A stretch of DNA of 64,000 bases from Diplodia intermedia (GCA_021495925.1 JAKEKT010000002.1:803181-867180); one strand, 5' to 3'. Shown: positions 45,209-58,105, counted from the stretch's first letter. Notes: a model not told the origin generated them from the sequence alone. Translations and numbers: made by a program.

Positions 45209-46887
45209 ATGTCAGTTACAGCAACCACCACTGCCACCACGACCGCCGCCGTTGAGCTGGAGCCAGTCTCCCGCGACGCGCCGGCCTGGGTCCAGGCCAC
45301 CGCACCCAATGACCCCGACAATGTCGTCGAAGCGTCGCGCATTGCCGATGCAAATGTTCCCGACGGCGGCTACGGCTGGGTTATCGTCGCCGCTGGCGCA
45401 CTCTTGTCCTGGTGGTTCATCGGCACCTCGTATTGCTGGGGCGTCATCCAGAACGCTCTTGTCGAACAGCGCCTTTCGTCAGCCTCGACCCTCGCCTTCG
45501 TCGGCTCCGTGACGGTCGCGTGCAACGCCGTTTTCGCCGCCACCTCGGCGCAGGTGCTGCGCAAGCTGGGCGCGCGCTCCACCGCCCTCTTGGGCGCGAG
45601 CCTGCTCGGCTTGGGCTACGTGCTTGCGGGCTTCTGTACGCATAGCGTGCCAGGCCTTTTCATCACTGCCGGTCTGATCACGGGCGTGGGCATCAGGTAT
45701 GGACAGTTATAGCGCTATAAGTGCTCGCATATACCCGCTTGCTTCATGCACGTTGCTACTTCGGACATAGCCTTCAGCTTCTACGTCCGGCGTGACGGGA
45801 TCCGCGCTGTTGCATGAACTTGGCCTGCTGTTAGTGGGCATCGTCGCTTCGTGCACCGTGCTTCCAATACGCGGAGAGACAGGGAGCTTGCTAACGCTTA
45901 TTCTCACAGTCACTGCTACATGACCGTCTCGACCATCACCGCCCAGTACTTCAGCAGAAAGCGCGGTGTCGCCAACGGCATCATCTACGCTGGCGGAGGT
46001 CTTGGCGGTGCGGTCACGTCTCTCGCAATGGAACGGTTGATCGAGGAGGTGGGAGTGGCGTGGACGTTTCGAGTCATCGGGTTGCTGACCCTTGGTACAT
46101 GCTTGCCGGCGGCCTGGTTGTTCAAGGAGCGCACGTCTATCCAATCAAAGAAGTTCATTGATTGGTGGGATCATCCTCCCCTTTCACAACAAACGATGCT
46201 CACACCAATCACAGGCGCCTGGTCAAAGACTATCGCTTCGTCACCATATTCCTTGCTGGCGCCATAGGAACGTTCCCCCTGTTCGTTCCGCCGTTTTTCC
46301 TGCCGCTGTACAGCAACTCGCTGGGCATGTCGGCGAGCACGGGCGCCGGGCTGCTGGCGGGCTTCAACTTTGCAAGCGCGTTCGGGCGCATCGCGTGCGG
46401 GTTCCTCAGTGACGTCGTGGGCCCACTCAACACCCTCTTCATGGCGTTCATGTTGACGGCCTTAAGCATGCTGGCGCTGTGGCCTGAATCGACGGCGGTG
46501 GCACCGCTTGCGGTGTTTGTGGTGATCAACGGGGCAGCGAACGGCGGGTTCTTCTCGACGATGCCAACAGTCGTGGGCAACGTATTTGGATCGGCCCGCG
46601 TGGCAGTCGCAATGGCCATGATTGTCACGGGCTGGACTGGCGGATACTTGCTGGTAGGTGCCCATGTCGCATGACGTCGATGTGCCTATCTGGGGGCACG
46701 GATGCTGATCGCAAGATAGGGAGCGCCTATTGCAGGATTCATGCTCAACGCGTACGGCGGTGAGAAGGCAGGCTTCGAAGCCTACCGGCCGGCAATATTC
46801 TACGCGGGCTCGATGGCGTTGGCCGCGGCGGGATTGACCGCTTTTGTGCGGCTAAGGATCAATCCGCACCCGTCGGGCAAGCTATAA
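45209..46887 (+). CDS. MFS transporter, monocarboxylate-porter family
   Basis: Plasma-membrane permease of the MCT group of the major facilitator superfamily; substrate unknown (fungal members carry monocarboxylates, riboflavin or similar acids). Exons 45209-45696, 45910-46164, 46215-46653 and 46720-46887 give 449 aa with all junctions in frame. Intron 1 is 213 bp with a perfect TGCTAAC branch; the others are 50-66 bp. The family signature DGGYGWVIVAAGALLSWWFI marks TM1. Other landmarks are TSYCWGVIQNALV, ITAQYFSRKRGVANGI (loop 4-5), GLGGAVTSLAMERL and the cytosolic loop KERTSIQSKKFIDWRLVKDY, then AFGRIACGFLSDVVGPLNTL in the second half and GAPIAGFML in TM11. The N-terminus is Thr/Ala-rich and cytosolic. 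No neighbouring enzyme gene points to a substrate. Confidence 0.88.
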
Positions 46888-47942
46888 AAAGCCGGTAGGG
46901 AGAAGGTAGATGGCAGCACGTGAGCGCTCCGACCAGGGTGAGGTGGTCCGAGAGCTGGTGCCAGCTGTTCAGGCCCGGCGGATGGCCCTCCTACATGGAT
47001 ACGACCTCGGCTTCGCGTAAGCGGCAGCGGCTGCCGGGGACGCCAGGAGGCACCTGGTTGGGATTTGGAATGTTCCGTTGAATGGCGTCGTCGAGCTGCA
47101 CGCAAGCGGCATTCCGGACAGACGTTCCCCGCGACCGACAGAAGCGGTAAACACGGCCGCAGCGGTCGCCGCACGGGCGTGAGCAGAGTGTGCGTACCTA
47201 GTAGTGCAATAATAATGCCACGAAGAGATTTCTGCCTGAACCATGGGGCGTGCCAGATCGCCGGCGCAACTGCGAGTCGCGGCGGATGCCTGCTTTCGCG
47301 CGCCGCGTGGAAAAGCTTGTGTGCCGATTGACTCGCCCACGCTGGCCCAACTTAAATTGGGGATCGCCGACGACGAAACAGCGTTTGAAACAGGCCGGCC
47401 CGCGCGCAAAACGCAGCGCGCCCTGACGGCCAATCGACGCCGCCATCACGTGCCGTGCCTGGCCGTTTCAAGCGCCGCCTCAGCAGTCAACACCACCTCC
47501 TGTTCCAGCCGCCACGCGCGCGGCGCCGCCGGCCGCCGTGATTGGCGTGGCGGCTGCTCGTGGAGGCGGACATGTCTGCGGGGCTGTCAGCCCAGCTGGC
47601 CCCCGGCCTTGTCTCTATAAGCTCGGGTTCCGCAAGGAACGCAGCTGTGAGATCAAACGCTTCGTTTCCTGCCAGTCGCTCCTTCCAAGCCGCGCTCACT
47701 TCATCTTGCCGTTGTTGCATCTCTAGCGCTCACCACCGCAGGTGCCGGTCGTGATCCTTCCGTTGTCTTCTCCATAAAGCGTCTGCTGCCTGCTGCGCCT
47801 ACCAGCATTTTCTTCCATCACCCTTACTTCCTCCAGTTTTAAGATACCCCGGTCCGGAACCGATCACCTGCTCTTCTCTTCACCAACCGTTCTTTGCCCC
47901 TCCCTTCTTCACTTCTTCCCCAACTACTCGACCATCGCCAAC
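46888..47942. promoter_or_regulatory. Upstream region of the secreted-protein gene
   Basis: Contains CCAAT-type boxes (GGCCAATCGACG near 47429; ATTGGCG near 47540), a TATAAG at 47616-47621 and a long C/T-rich leader (about 47870-47940) ahead of the start at 47943. The distance from TATAAG to the ATG, about 325 bp, implies a long 5' UTR. No gene seen. Confidence 0.45.
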
Positions 47943-48590
47943 ATGCACGCACTCACGCTGCTGTCCGCCTTTCTCGCCGTCGGCAATGCCATGCCGCTGG
48001 CCAACATCGCCGCTCGCGACCTCACTACCGCCAGCCTTGCTGCCGATCTGATGACGATCGCCCCCACCACTGCAACCTGCGACACCAGTGTCAAGTACGC
48101 CAACGAGTGCCGCACCAACGCCCAGGCCGCGGGCCCCATTCTTCAGTCTTTCAACAAGTACGGTATCGACAACGTCAACGAGCAGGCGGCCGTGGTCTCG
48201 CTCATGCTCTACGAGAGCGGCCAGTTCAAGTACAACTGGGGCCACTTCCTCAACGGCGCGGACCAGCACGAGCCGGGCAAGGGCACGCGCAACATGCAGT
48301 CGGCCACGTTCAACGAAGAGTACGCGCGCACGCTCTTCTCGGCGGACGAGGTCGACAAGGCCAAGGCCAGCGGTGCCGACGCCGTTCTCCAGCTTGTCAG
48401 CCCCGACAAGTACAGCTTCGCATCGGCCGCGTGGTTCCTCAAGAACAAGTGCACCGCCACGCAGCGCACCGCTCTGCAGTCCGGATCTCAAGACGGTTTC
48501 CAGGGCTACGTCACTGACTGCATTGGCGGCACCATGGATGAGGACAGAATCGACTGGTGGACCAAGTCCAAGGCCGCTTTGGCTGGCTGA
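47943..48590 (+). CDS. Small secreted conserved fungal protein (lysozyme-like look)
   Basis: A 215-aa protein without introns. Signal peptide about 1-16 (MHALTLLSAFLAVGNA). The mature part has four cysteines (46, 56, 170, 193), enough for two disulfides. Conserved-looking blocks are YANECRTNAQAAGPILQSFN, VVSLMLYESGQFKYNWGHFL, PGKGTRNMQSATFNEEYA, SFASAAWFLKNKC and FQGYVTDCIGGTMDEDRIDW. This pattern recurs in secreted proteins of many ascomycetes. The helical layout with Glu91 in MLYESGQF recalls lysozyme-superfamily enzymes, but that is only a resemblance; no catalytic function is shown. Strong C/T-rich leader and codon bias suggest high expression. It could be a cell-wall enzyme or a host-interaction protein. 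Confidence 0.8.
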   Translation: MHALTLLSAFLAVGNAMPLANIAARDLTTASLAADLMTIAPTTATCDTSVKYANECRTNAQAAGPILQSFNKYGIDNVNEQAAVVSLMLYESGQFKYNWGHFLNGADQHEPGKGTRNMQSATFNEEYARTLFSADEVDKAKASGADAVLQLVSPDKYSFASAAWFLKNKCTATQRTALQSGSQDGFQGYVTDCIGGTMDEDRIDWWTKSKAALAG

Positions 48591-51500
48591 AGCGGCGTCA
48601 TGACGGTCAGGCCATTGGCATGTGGGCGGGAGAGACGGGCACACTACTTTGCCTTTTTTGCTTTCGAGTTGGGCTTTCTTAGGTGGCGGGCTACATGACT
48701 TGTATGATAGAAAGGTTTTGACGATCACGAGGGGGCAATCTCCACAGGGCTAGCGAGAGACGAATTGATGGCGACAAGCAAACGTTCCATTGGTCACACG
48801 AGATGGTGACACGGGCTGTGAGATATATTGTGGCCGTGACAGATGCTACTTGGTCGTGTCGTGATTGGCAAATGCGGCAACCAATTCAGGTGAAGTTCGC
48901 CCCGAGACCCATGCCGCACAGGGGTCCAGTGACGATGGGCGCTTGGCTGCCCTTTTATTCAAGCAGTCGGCCACGCTGCCCTTGGCTGGCGGGTGGCCAG
49001 TCGACGATGGTGTATTTGCAAGCTGGCGAATGAAGTGCTATTAATGTTGTCGTCCACAGCAGTCCGGCTGCCGCATGCCGGGCGCCGGGGCAGCGGGCGC
49101 CCCTGTCGGCTGGTCTGCCCTGTTTGGGGGTTCGCAGCACACAAGCAGTTCATGCACGGGCAAGCCTACACCTGTCGAAATCCTTCTCGTTTAGTGGCTT
49201 CGCCACATCACACGCCAACCACATGACCCTCGAGTGCAGGACTGGCACAAAGTGGATATCTATCGAATTTTGATCATCGAATCGTCATCCGCTAGCCGCA
49301 GATACGATCCTGCAAACTCGGAGTCCGCATTGGCGGCTGAAACGGAAGCGTGTGCGTTGGCTGCGGCGTAATCATAACTTGCGCTGCCTACATTATTGGC
49401 CCGCGCCACATGCCCTCGTTTGCTCGCTATTGCCGTCTTCGATGCTGCACGCTTTGCGTGCCCGCCCGCAGGATTCCGCTCGCGGCTCCACTCGCTCAAA
49501 GCAAAACGCCGGGAATGAAGAGCGGGAATGACGGGCGGGAAGCGAATAGGTGCACTGACTCGCGTTCAGTTTTGCTTCTATGTACCTAGCCCTTTCGCTT
49601 GCCTAAAATAGAGCGAGATGAGCGTCGCGTGCCAGCCGTCAAGACGCATCCGCGTTTCTCTCATAAGACAGGCCACATTCCTTGCGGCGTACGAGCAGGT
49701 TACGTGGGCGGGCGCAGCAGCAGCAGCAACGGCAACAGCAACAACGGCGTTGTTCGTACCGTGCAACGATAGGGTTTTACGTAGTAGAGAAAAGCCGGCG
49801 CCTAGACCGTGCGCCTGACGTTCGCCGGGGATTCCCTATTCGGGCGGCCAACTAGGAGGCGCGAGATACGGATAAGAGAGCAAATGCAACGTTGGCTTCT
49901 GCCATCTTCTGCTCCCCATCGGCCCCTTACTCATGAACCTTAAGTCATGGAGCACACCCAACACATCCTTCTCCCCATAACCCAGCCTCCCCGCCCAGCC
50001 ATGCTGCCGAAGTCTCCGAGCCCCGAAGCTCTTCTTTTATTTTTCTCACATCCCCTCCATGATTGTTAGCTCCTTCCCCACGATAACTGTCCCCGCCGTC
50101 TATTGGTTCTTATAATTAGAAATCCTTTGTATTGCCGCGACAGGCCGAGCGGCGCCGGCGGGGCACGGCAACTGGGCGCACGCGCTTTTTTGTCTCTCGG
50201 AAGTCGTTTGCCATCTCTACCGTCGGCCATGCGTGGCGGCGGCGTCTGAAAAAAAAAAAAGGAAAAAACGAAAGAGCACGAGTGATACGTGCTCGCTCGA
50301 GCCACGCCACGATGCGACGCGACGCTAAGTGACAGTCGGCGGATCCCGTCTCCGGCTACTATTCCTTTCGGGAAATGTTTGAGAGCGCACGCGAGCGAGG
50401 GCGTATACCGTATGTACTGCTAATTTTAATTTCTCCTGGTCGTGCATGTAGCTGTGTCGATCGGCGAGACTGCGTGAGCGCAGCGCGGCCTGGGTATCGC
50501 CTATACTTTGTGTCGGGTCATGGGGACCGGATTGTTAAGCTCGCTGGCTCTGGGGCAGGCAACGGGCTCCCCGGCACGCGACGGCGACGGGGGTTGGACG
50601 CAGCAGTAGAGAGGCTACGTAGATGAGGAGCGACTAGTCACTTAGGGTATTTGGATTTTTCTTAGCACTCGTACGCACACGTGCGTAAATGGCTGGCTGA
50701 TTGGCTGTGGGTTGTGCACGGCGGGAATAATGCGCTCATTTCCTGGTTATCACTAATCATGACCAAGCTTGGAGCAGCGACGGTCTATTGTGCTGCTCAT
50801 GTGCTGACGAGATGCGATTCGCATGTCGGTGTGCGGACGTGCGCGGCCGCGACGGGGTTGGTGGGCAGATGCGTCGGCAGCGCGAATGGAAGAGGCAAAA
50901 AGCGCGGGTGAAGTGCGGACGCGGTGGGGAGTGGCAGTCGAGGATAAGCGGTAACGCTCCACCAGAAGGACGAAGAAGCGCAATCGCCAGCACAGGTTGG
51001 CGGGCCGGGGGCGCGCCCGGGGCCCGGGGCGGCAGGGAGCGCGCGCGCTGCTAGGCAGGCCACCCATGTGGAGTCCTTCTAGAACGATGGTGTGACTCGT
51101 TTCGGGCCCTTCTCTTTCCCTCTTCTGCAAACAACTGCTTATTAGCCCGCGGCCATCGTCACTGGGCAAGTCACGCCCTGGTAGGTTCGCGAATCGCAGC
51201 GCCAGAGGGTGCTGGAAGCCAAGGACGCGTCACGATCCCAACTCCGTGCCTGCTCGGCGGTCGGACTTTGCGATCGCTGCTTATACCCGCCGGTCCTCGG
51301 TCATTTCGCAGTGTACGTGTCTGCAAGGCACATCGAAATCAGACGCCGTCACCCTGTGCACGTCGCTACGTAATCGCTGGCCCGGCCGGCCAGGGGTGCG
51401 CCTGCCCGCGGTCGAGGAAGCCGCGAGCTGGATAGAAACATTGAAAAAGAAGGTCGGCGCGTTGAAAATAGAGTTACCATCGTGTCGGGTCGCGCTTCGA

Positions 51501-53039
51501 TGCTGCTTCCAGAAACTGCACCAGCGTCTATTGGAATCTATCGACGGCATCGCGGCCCGCCTTGCCGCCAAACTGCCCTGTTGCGTCGTCGCTGCTTCCC
51601 ACGGCCCACCGCTCTGCTCAGAGTTTCGTATTCGTGTGCGGCAAAGATAGGCCGGATGTTCCCGGCTTTACACTCGAATGCTAGTCTCTGTTCGCCCGTG
51701 GCTTGCACAGCTAACATCAAGCAGTGAACCATCTAGCCTAGTGATCGCTTTACTCCACCTTCGAAAGAGAGATAGTCTTAAGAAGTACGAAAGCCCTATA
51801 GAGTCATCTTTCTATCCACTGGCGTGGCCTTTTAGTATGCAAGCTCGATATTTTCGAATACCTTAGGCCCGGCAATGTTGAAAAAGTCAACATTAATCTT
51901 AATGCTCGCGATAAGACGTGCCACGCGCGGGATACGAAAGATAAGTAGCATCTCGTTCATAGACGACCGCGCTAATCCTTAGTGTAAGATTGTTGTCAAG
52001 CGCCTATGCGTAATACTCGGCGGAGCGGTCGGATGTATTGACGTGAAATCATCGAGAAGTAGAGCGCACTTCTATAACATTTCCATCCCACCCCTAGAGA
52101 AGACCTTAAGTGAAATCTCGGCGGGAGGTTCGTAAAATTTACTGGAGATTATTCGTCATGTCACGGATCTTGATGCTTTCCAATTATAGTGCCGTCTTTA
52201 GCTTTATCGTCATCCTCTTTAGACGAGCGTTTACGTTTTCCGGGACTATGCCGTGGTTTGAAAGAGCTCTGTTAGCCGCCGATGCTATTCAAGCCAGCAA
52301 AGAGCAAAGGGTTAGATTCATTGTCTATACTTAGGTAGCTGCTTCCAGCCACGGGCTCAGAAAGACGAGCGGAGTCAGCTCTAAGGGCTAGTGTTGAAAA
52401 CGCGTTTATAGCTCGGTGCATCATACTTTCTATTACCATCTCCGTCGTTCCTAACTCACGGCTTATACTATTTGACAGTCTGGTGTTAGTACTGTAGTTT
52501 GTTGATACGTGAAAGGATATTACGCCTTGTTCTAAAATTTTCAATCTACCCGAGAGACACCCATGATTAATTTAAATAGATACCCGACCTTTTTTCCAAA
52601 GCAAATCCCGAAATATCCCACAAGCCAACCCGTGGTTGCATGACGGATCCAATTACATGTGGTCGTCGTCATTACTAGAGAAGGAAATGGTCGTGAAAAA
52701 GGAAAAGGACAAGAGGCGCAAAATGACTCAGACATTCGCTACCTCAAACCAGACGCCCCACGCCGGTAGTGGATGCAGAAAGGTGATCCAGGAGATATCA
52801 GGTAGGATATTTGTACATGAGTATGTTGGGAAACCAGAATCTGTAAACACACCGGCTTACCAGAAGAGTATAGCACGGTGGAACGAACACCGGGAAGGAT
52901 AACGCCGGGGAAAAGCCATGGTAAATTGAGGAATCAGAAGGAGCCCGACAAGTATGTTGCTCGTCATCAACATGCCGGAAATAGCGTGTCATTCACATCG
53001 TTCGTGGGCCGATCACCTGCATATCGCTGCCCTTTCAAC
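48591..53039. other. Gene-free 4.4 kb, AT-rich from about 51700 to 52650
   Basis: The longest gene desert before the right end. From 48.6 to 51.7 kb the DNA has normal composition with only short, biased frames. From about 51.7 to 52.65 kb it is AT-rich. On the minus strand around 52180-52260 a decayed frame reads GKRKRSSKEDDDKAKDG, and 52272-52544 has a 90-codon open stretch (ALRADSARLSEPVAGSSYLS); these look like remains of a gene or element, not identifiable. A 12-A run lies near 50249. Confidence 0.4.
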
Positions 53040-56000
53040 TCAAGCCGCATCTTCCGTAAAGGCGCTTTCCCTCCGTCTCTCCCCATCCCGCTCTCTAGGC
53101 GGCGGACCTGGCGCCTGCGATGGCAGTGGGACAGAAGAACCCGCTTCGTAGTCACGGCTCCCACGTCCCGAGTAGTAGGGATGTGCCTCATGATCAGCAT
53201 AGTAAGGCCTCCGCTCAGGATAGTAGAGATAATGCCTATCGTCGTGGACAGGCTCATACCTACGCTGGCGATCGTACGGCAGGTACTCAACGTAACGCCT
53301 ATGTCCCTCCGAAGGCGGCCCAGGGACGTATCTGTGATCATGATATGGGTCATCGATGCGTACGTACTCGACCACCTCGCCGTATTCGTTGACGTAAGCT
53401 GGAGGCGGGGGAGGTGCCTCGGCATAACGATAACCCGGCGGGGGGCCGGGCGAGTAGCGGTCCCGGTCGTCGTACTGCACATAGTCTCGCGATGGTGGGT
53501 GGGCCGGATAGTGCGGTTCGTAACGCGCATCGTACGTGGACGGCTCAGGGCTGCGGCGCTCCGATCGCTGCCTCTGCTCAGGAACGCTTGTCCCCTCCCT
53601 TGTCGGCGACTTTGATTGCTCCAGCTGGCGGCGAGCTGCCTCGTACCGCCCGTACCTACTGCTGCGAGGATGCACGAGACGATGACCATAAGGATAGGGA
53701 TCCTCGGGATACATGCTCACCCGGCGGTAGCGGGAGGGGGCATAAGTGTAGCGACGCGACTCGGACTCCCGACGCCGCATCGATCCGTAATCGTCGTCTC
53801 GCGCGTGTCTCGGGCCATGAGAGTAACGGCGCATGGAAGGCTCTGGCTCAGCTGTCGACCGCCCACCATTGCCTCGCACCGAGTTCGCTCGTGACGCCCG
53901 CCCGCCCGCGGCCTCATCCGAACGACTGGGAGGTTCGTTTGGTGCTCGTGAATGCTGCCGCGTCCTGTTCTCCACGTTGTCCATCTCGTCTTCGTCGCGA
54001 GCGGCCCGAGACACGTACTCGCGCACCCGCTCCCCAGTGGCCAGGTCGTCCAAGAATCGATCTGCGGCTGCCTCTACGTCAGGCGGCATCGGACTACGCG
54101 GCTCCTGTTTGACGCTACTGTCGTCAGGGTTCTCGTCGTTTCCCTGGCGGGATTCGGGGCGGACCGCATTGGCCGGTGAAGGGGCGGCGCTGAGCTCTGG
54201 GCGGTCAAGGTATCGCAGTCCAGCGCGCGTGGGGACACGCTCCTGTGCCTCAGCGTCCCGTTCGGAAGCATACCGCTCCTCTCGCCTAGGCCGATCCCAC
54301 GTCTCCTCGTACACGCGGCCATAATAGGAATAACGCCGTGAGGCGGCCGGGCTGAGAGGAACGTAACTATCGGGGCGACGGCTTGGGTAACCATGATCTT
54401 CATAATCTCGTGCAACCTAGGGCTATGTTAACTCCGCGAGCACTTATATGAAAGCACGGAACTTACGTAATATCGAGGCTCGTCATAGTACACTGCCCGC
54501 ATCCTACGATCGCCCCGAGGGGGGCTGTAGGGATATTCCATAGGACGGCGCGATGCCCTGTGCTCATCCAGCTCGAAAGGGGGGCGGCGAGAATCATATT
54601 CACCGTCACCCGAGGGAGGGGCGGTCGGAGGGGCCATCGGAGAGCGAGCCGCTGGGGAATCTTCGTAACCAGGGCCAGAGAGACGTGCCGGCCGAGCGCG
54701 TGGTGTTGGCGTTGGATCTTGGCGTTGTTCTTGACGATGCTCTATATGATCACCTGCGAACCTGCGCCGTACCGGAGAGGGATCCCGAGGCGGGTTGGCT
54801 ACCGACGTCTCGCTCTCGACGGGTTCATCAGACACGATACCTATGTGTGGGAGGGGAGACGGGAACAATGTTGGGAAAGCTTCGGCGATGATCCGGAGCT
54901 TGTGGTCGTCCATTCCAGGACTTTGGACAAGTGCGGAGACCACACTGTCGTCGGGAAGCTCGATCATGTCCCTTTTCCACTCGAGCTGCGGCTCCGGGCT
55001 GGCATCGCGTGCTCCGGGCGCTGCTCTTTCCATATGTTCAGACTTGAAATGAAGAATCAAAGACAGAAGACTAGAGAAATTCCTCTCCGAAGAGTGGGAG
55101 GAAGAAGAAGAAGAATTGAAAGTAGGAGCGTGGTTATGAAATCCCAACGCACAAGCTCTACAACGAAGACCAGCAACAGCATTAAGAGGATGCATGGAGT
55201 GATGAGAATCGAGAGCATCAGCAAAAAGATCCAAGCTAGGTTCGATACCGAACCGCAGATTGAAGTGGTACAAGATGTGGTAAATTACCACAGAGAGTCT
55301 CACACTCGGAGGCAAACCTTTGACTCCGGACGTGGATGTCCAGTAGTCTCTGGCCACATCTGTTAGCACCTGCAATTGGTCCCGATACACATTCGTTGGC
55401 AGTGGCCCTCTGGATTCTGGAGCTGGAGGTGCAGGGGGGGTTCCATGGGAAGAGCCGCCGCGGTATGGTCCACAAGATCCGGATGCAGCTGTCTGTGGGC
55501 CGAATTGACCCTGAGCAGTGTCAACATAGCCCGGCATAGGAGGCCCGAAGTTAGCCCCGGGAGGAGCGAATGTAGGCCCTGTTGGCGGCTGGAACTGTGC
55601 ATAGCCGTCATAAGAGTACGAGCTGTCATGCCATTGTGCTTGCGAAGAGCCTGCATAAGGCGGTATAGAACCGGGAGGTGGACCGTAGGGCTGTGGAGGG
55701 CCAGGACGAGGGCCGTAGAAGTTAGCACTAGTAGCCGCAGGGGGCGGGAAAGGCCCATTGGTGGCTCCGTATTGGCCGTAAGGTCCTGGGCTGGATTGAG
55801 CGAAAGGATGGGGCGTGCGAGAACTGGTCGGCGGCATCGAAGTTGCACCTTGAGGATAGCCGCCGTAAAGGTAGTTTGGGTAAGCGTGCTGGGGCTGGCC
55901 TTGGCTGGCCATTGAGGACGAGGGGTATCCATTGTAGAATCCATATCTGGCCTTGGAAGGGTCCGGATGGAACGGGGGCTCCTCTGGCCAATCGGCCTCT

Positions 56001-58105
56001 TTCCAGCAAACGACAACGTTGCCAACACTGAAAGCAGTGGTGTGTTTGGCACCATAGTGCTGAATGATACCTTCGAAGCCGTACCACTTCGGATTGCCCT
56101 CACAACCCTCACCGTTGCAGAGAAAGAGCTCCTTACGAAACTGTTCGGTCAGCGGTTTGATCTTGTTATCAAATACCCATTTCATGTTCTCCAGAAGCAA
56201 ACGCCTCGTGGGGGGTCCGGTAGGAGGGTCCTCACGGATCTCCTGTCCGGCAGCTAGCGTGTCCTCGTCCTCCACGGCAAGGTCGGCATAGAATCGGCTA
56301 CGAATTTCAATCAAGAGATCAGCAGCGAACTGTGGGCAATTGTCCTTGGAGAGCGAGCGGCCATCCATCCAGTCACGGTTGGTGATCTCATCTGCGTAGG
56401 CGCCCAGTTTTTCGCGGACCGGTCTTTGCACTTCTTCCCATTCACGTTCCAGCACCTCTCGGACTTCTTTCATACTAGCGTCCTGCTGACGCCGGTCTTC
56501 AAGCTTGACTTGTAACGCAGCCATTTGGGCTGCACGTTCATGTTCCACCTTTTCCGCTTCGTCCCGCTGAGCTTCAAGTCGAGGTTTGAGCATTTCCCAC
56601 GCCTTTTCGGTCAGTGGTGAAGAGATCTGACACGCGGCTTGGAAGGCCTTCATGTGTCGCAACACATTTGAAGAAATTGGGGGGTTCAGCTCCTGGCAAC
56701 GGCGCTCAATCTCAATCTTGCGGGCAGCCTTGGCTTCGTTCGCATCGCGAATGCTCCGCTCAGGGCGGAGATGGGATGCTCCGGGAGACAGGCTTTGCGG
56801 TGCCATTGACTGCTCTGCTGTAGTGCCAGGATATTGTGACGGGTAAGAGGCAACTTGAAAAGGATAGCAGTCAGTATCCTCGCAGTGCGTGGACGATGGT
56901 CCAACATATCTCGGGCATGCCGGATTAAGCATTGCCAATGTGCAGGGCACACCATTGGGCCTGAAAGAGACGGGAAGGGCTAACTCACCGGCTCGTGGGA
57001 CACCGTTCATCGGCAGCTGCCTGGAGAGTGCATACGCAGCGGTCGGCGGCTGCTGGCTGCTGGAAGCGATGGTCGGAGGCGATACTGTGTGTCTCCTCGG
57101 TGGACACAGGTCGTGGAAACCGCCTTTGCGCTCCCATCTCTCCCAACGCTCCGCGTCTGCAATCCTCCTTCGACCCATATCCTCTAGCCCTTTGAACCAT
57201 TCCTCGCCAGCAGCAGGCCCAAGTACCCGGACTTCCTCAAACTGGCGACTGATGTCTTGCACGTGTGCCCTATAATACCGTTTGGACAAGGTGATGGTGG
57301 GTGGGATGGAAGTGGAGCTCAATATGCTCGAGGCGATGGCATGCATATTCTGCGTGACGAAAAGGCAAGGCAGAGCCGCGAGCAGAGCGGTAGATGAGAC
57401 GGTGAAAAGCAGAGATTGCTCCTGATGGACTGGTTAGACAGCGAACAGGACGATAGCACGGAACAAACGACAAACCAGTTGTGAGCGCTCTTCCAAACAT
57501 CTCCCGCACGAGCGTATGCCAAAGGACCAAATGACGCGAACGCCATCAGGCCCGGGGCCTCCCTCCCACGTACTGGCAGGGTGCGGCTCAGAGCGTTGAC
57601 TCTTGCCACAAAACTGACAGCGTCGGCCTTTCAACAGGCGCCACATCCTCAGCTCAGATTGACCGGCCAGTGGCCGTGGAATGGTAGGAAAGTACGTCTT
57701 GCGCGCGGAGGACCAGATGGACTCAGAGCTGACGATGGGCAGCGAGGGAGAAAGGGGATGTGAACCTTGGTCGGGTTCATCAACGCGGGTGAGGAGAGTA
57801 TGGAAAGCGCGGTTGACCTGCAACAGTCGACCGAGAGAAACGGGAGGGAGGTAAAGAAAGACATTCTGCCAGATGTGCCCAGGCAGGCCTGCGACAGGCG
57901 GGAGAATGTTGGCAAGGTGGTCGGGCAAAACAACGCGGCGCCGCTTGTCAGGAGCATCCACTGCTCCGTCGGCTTTCCGCTTGCCGGAGGGCTGAGCATC
58001 CCGTGGGTCGGACATGCGGGCTGGAGGCATGCAAGCACTCGAGGCGGAGGGCTGGCGGAGGTGCGGCGAGCCCGCACTCGTGGAAAGGCTCGGAGGCTGC
58101 TCCAT
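53040..58105 (-). CDS. Very large F-box / DUF7892 protein with zinc-finger-like segments
   Basis: One gene from three exons, 58105-57476, 57421-54467 and 54416-53040, giving 1653 aa in frame. Intron 1 (54 bp) has donor GTTTGT and acceptor CATCAG; intron 2 has GTAAGT and CCTAG. Exon 1 carries a bipartite nuclear signal (KRKADGAVDAPDKRRR, 42-57), an F-box at about 72-106 (LPGHIWQNVFLYLPPVSLGR), and two CxxC pairs (RRCQFCGK; SCGRCLEE). Exon 2 begins EQSLLFTVSSTALL, runs into YYRAHVQDISRQFEEVRVLG, and holds the core EVREVLEREWEEVQRPVREK, NMKWVFDNKIKPLTEQFRKE and a C2H2-like LCNGEGC-to-HYGAKH segment. A Pro/Gly/Tyr-rich stretch follows, then a second C2H2-like CRACALGF-to-LHFKSEH. Exon 3 is an Arg/Tyr/Pro/Glu-rich disordered tail. 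The F-box implies an SCF ubiquitin-ligase role; the substrate is unknown. The DUF7892 label is from recollection. Confidence 0.82.

Noticed and set aside
54428..57346. Separate 972-codon gene starting at the internal ATG 57346
   Set aside because: The frame continues upstream through EQSLLFTVSSTALL into a CATCAG acceptor that joins exon 1 of the F-box gene in phase.
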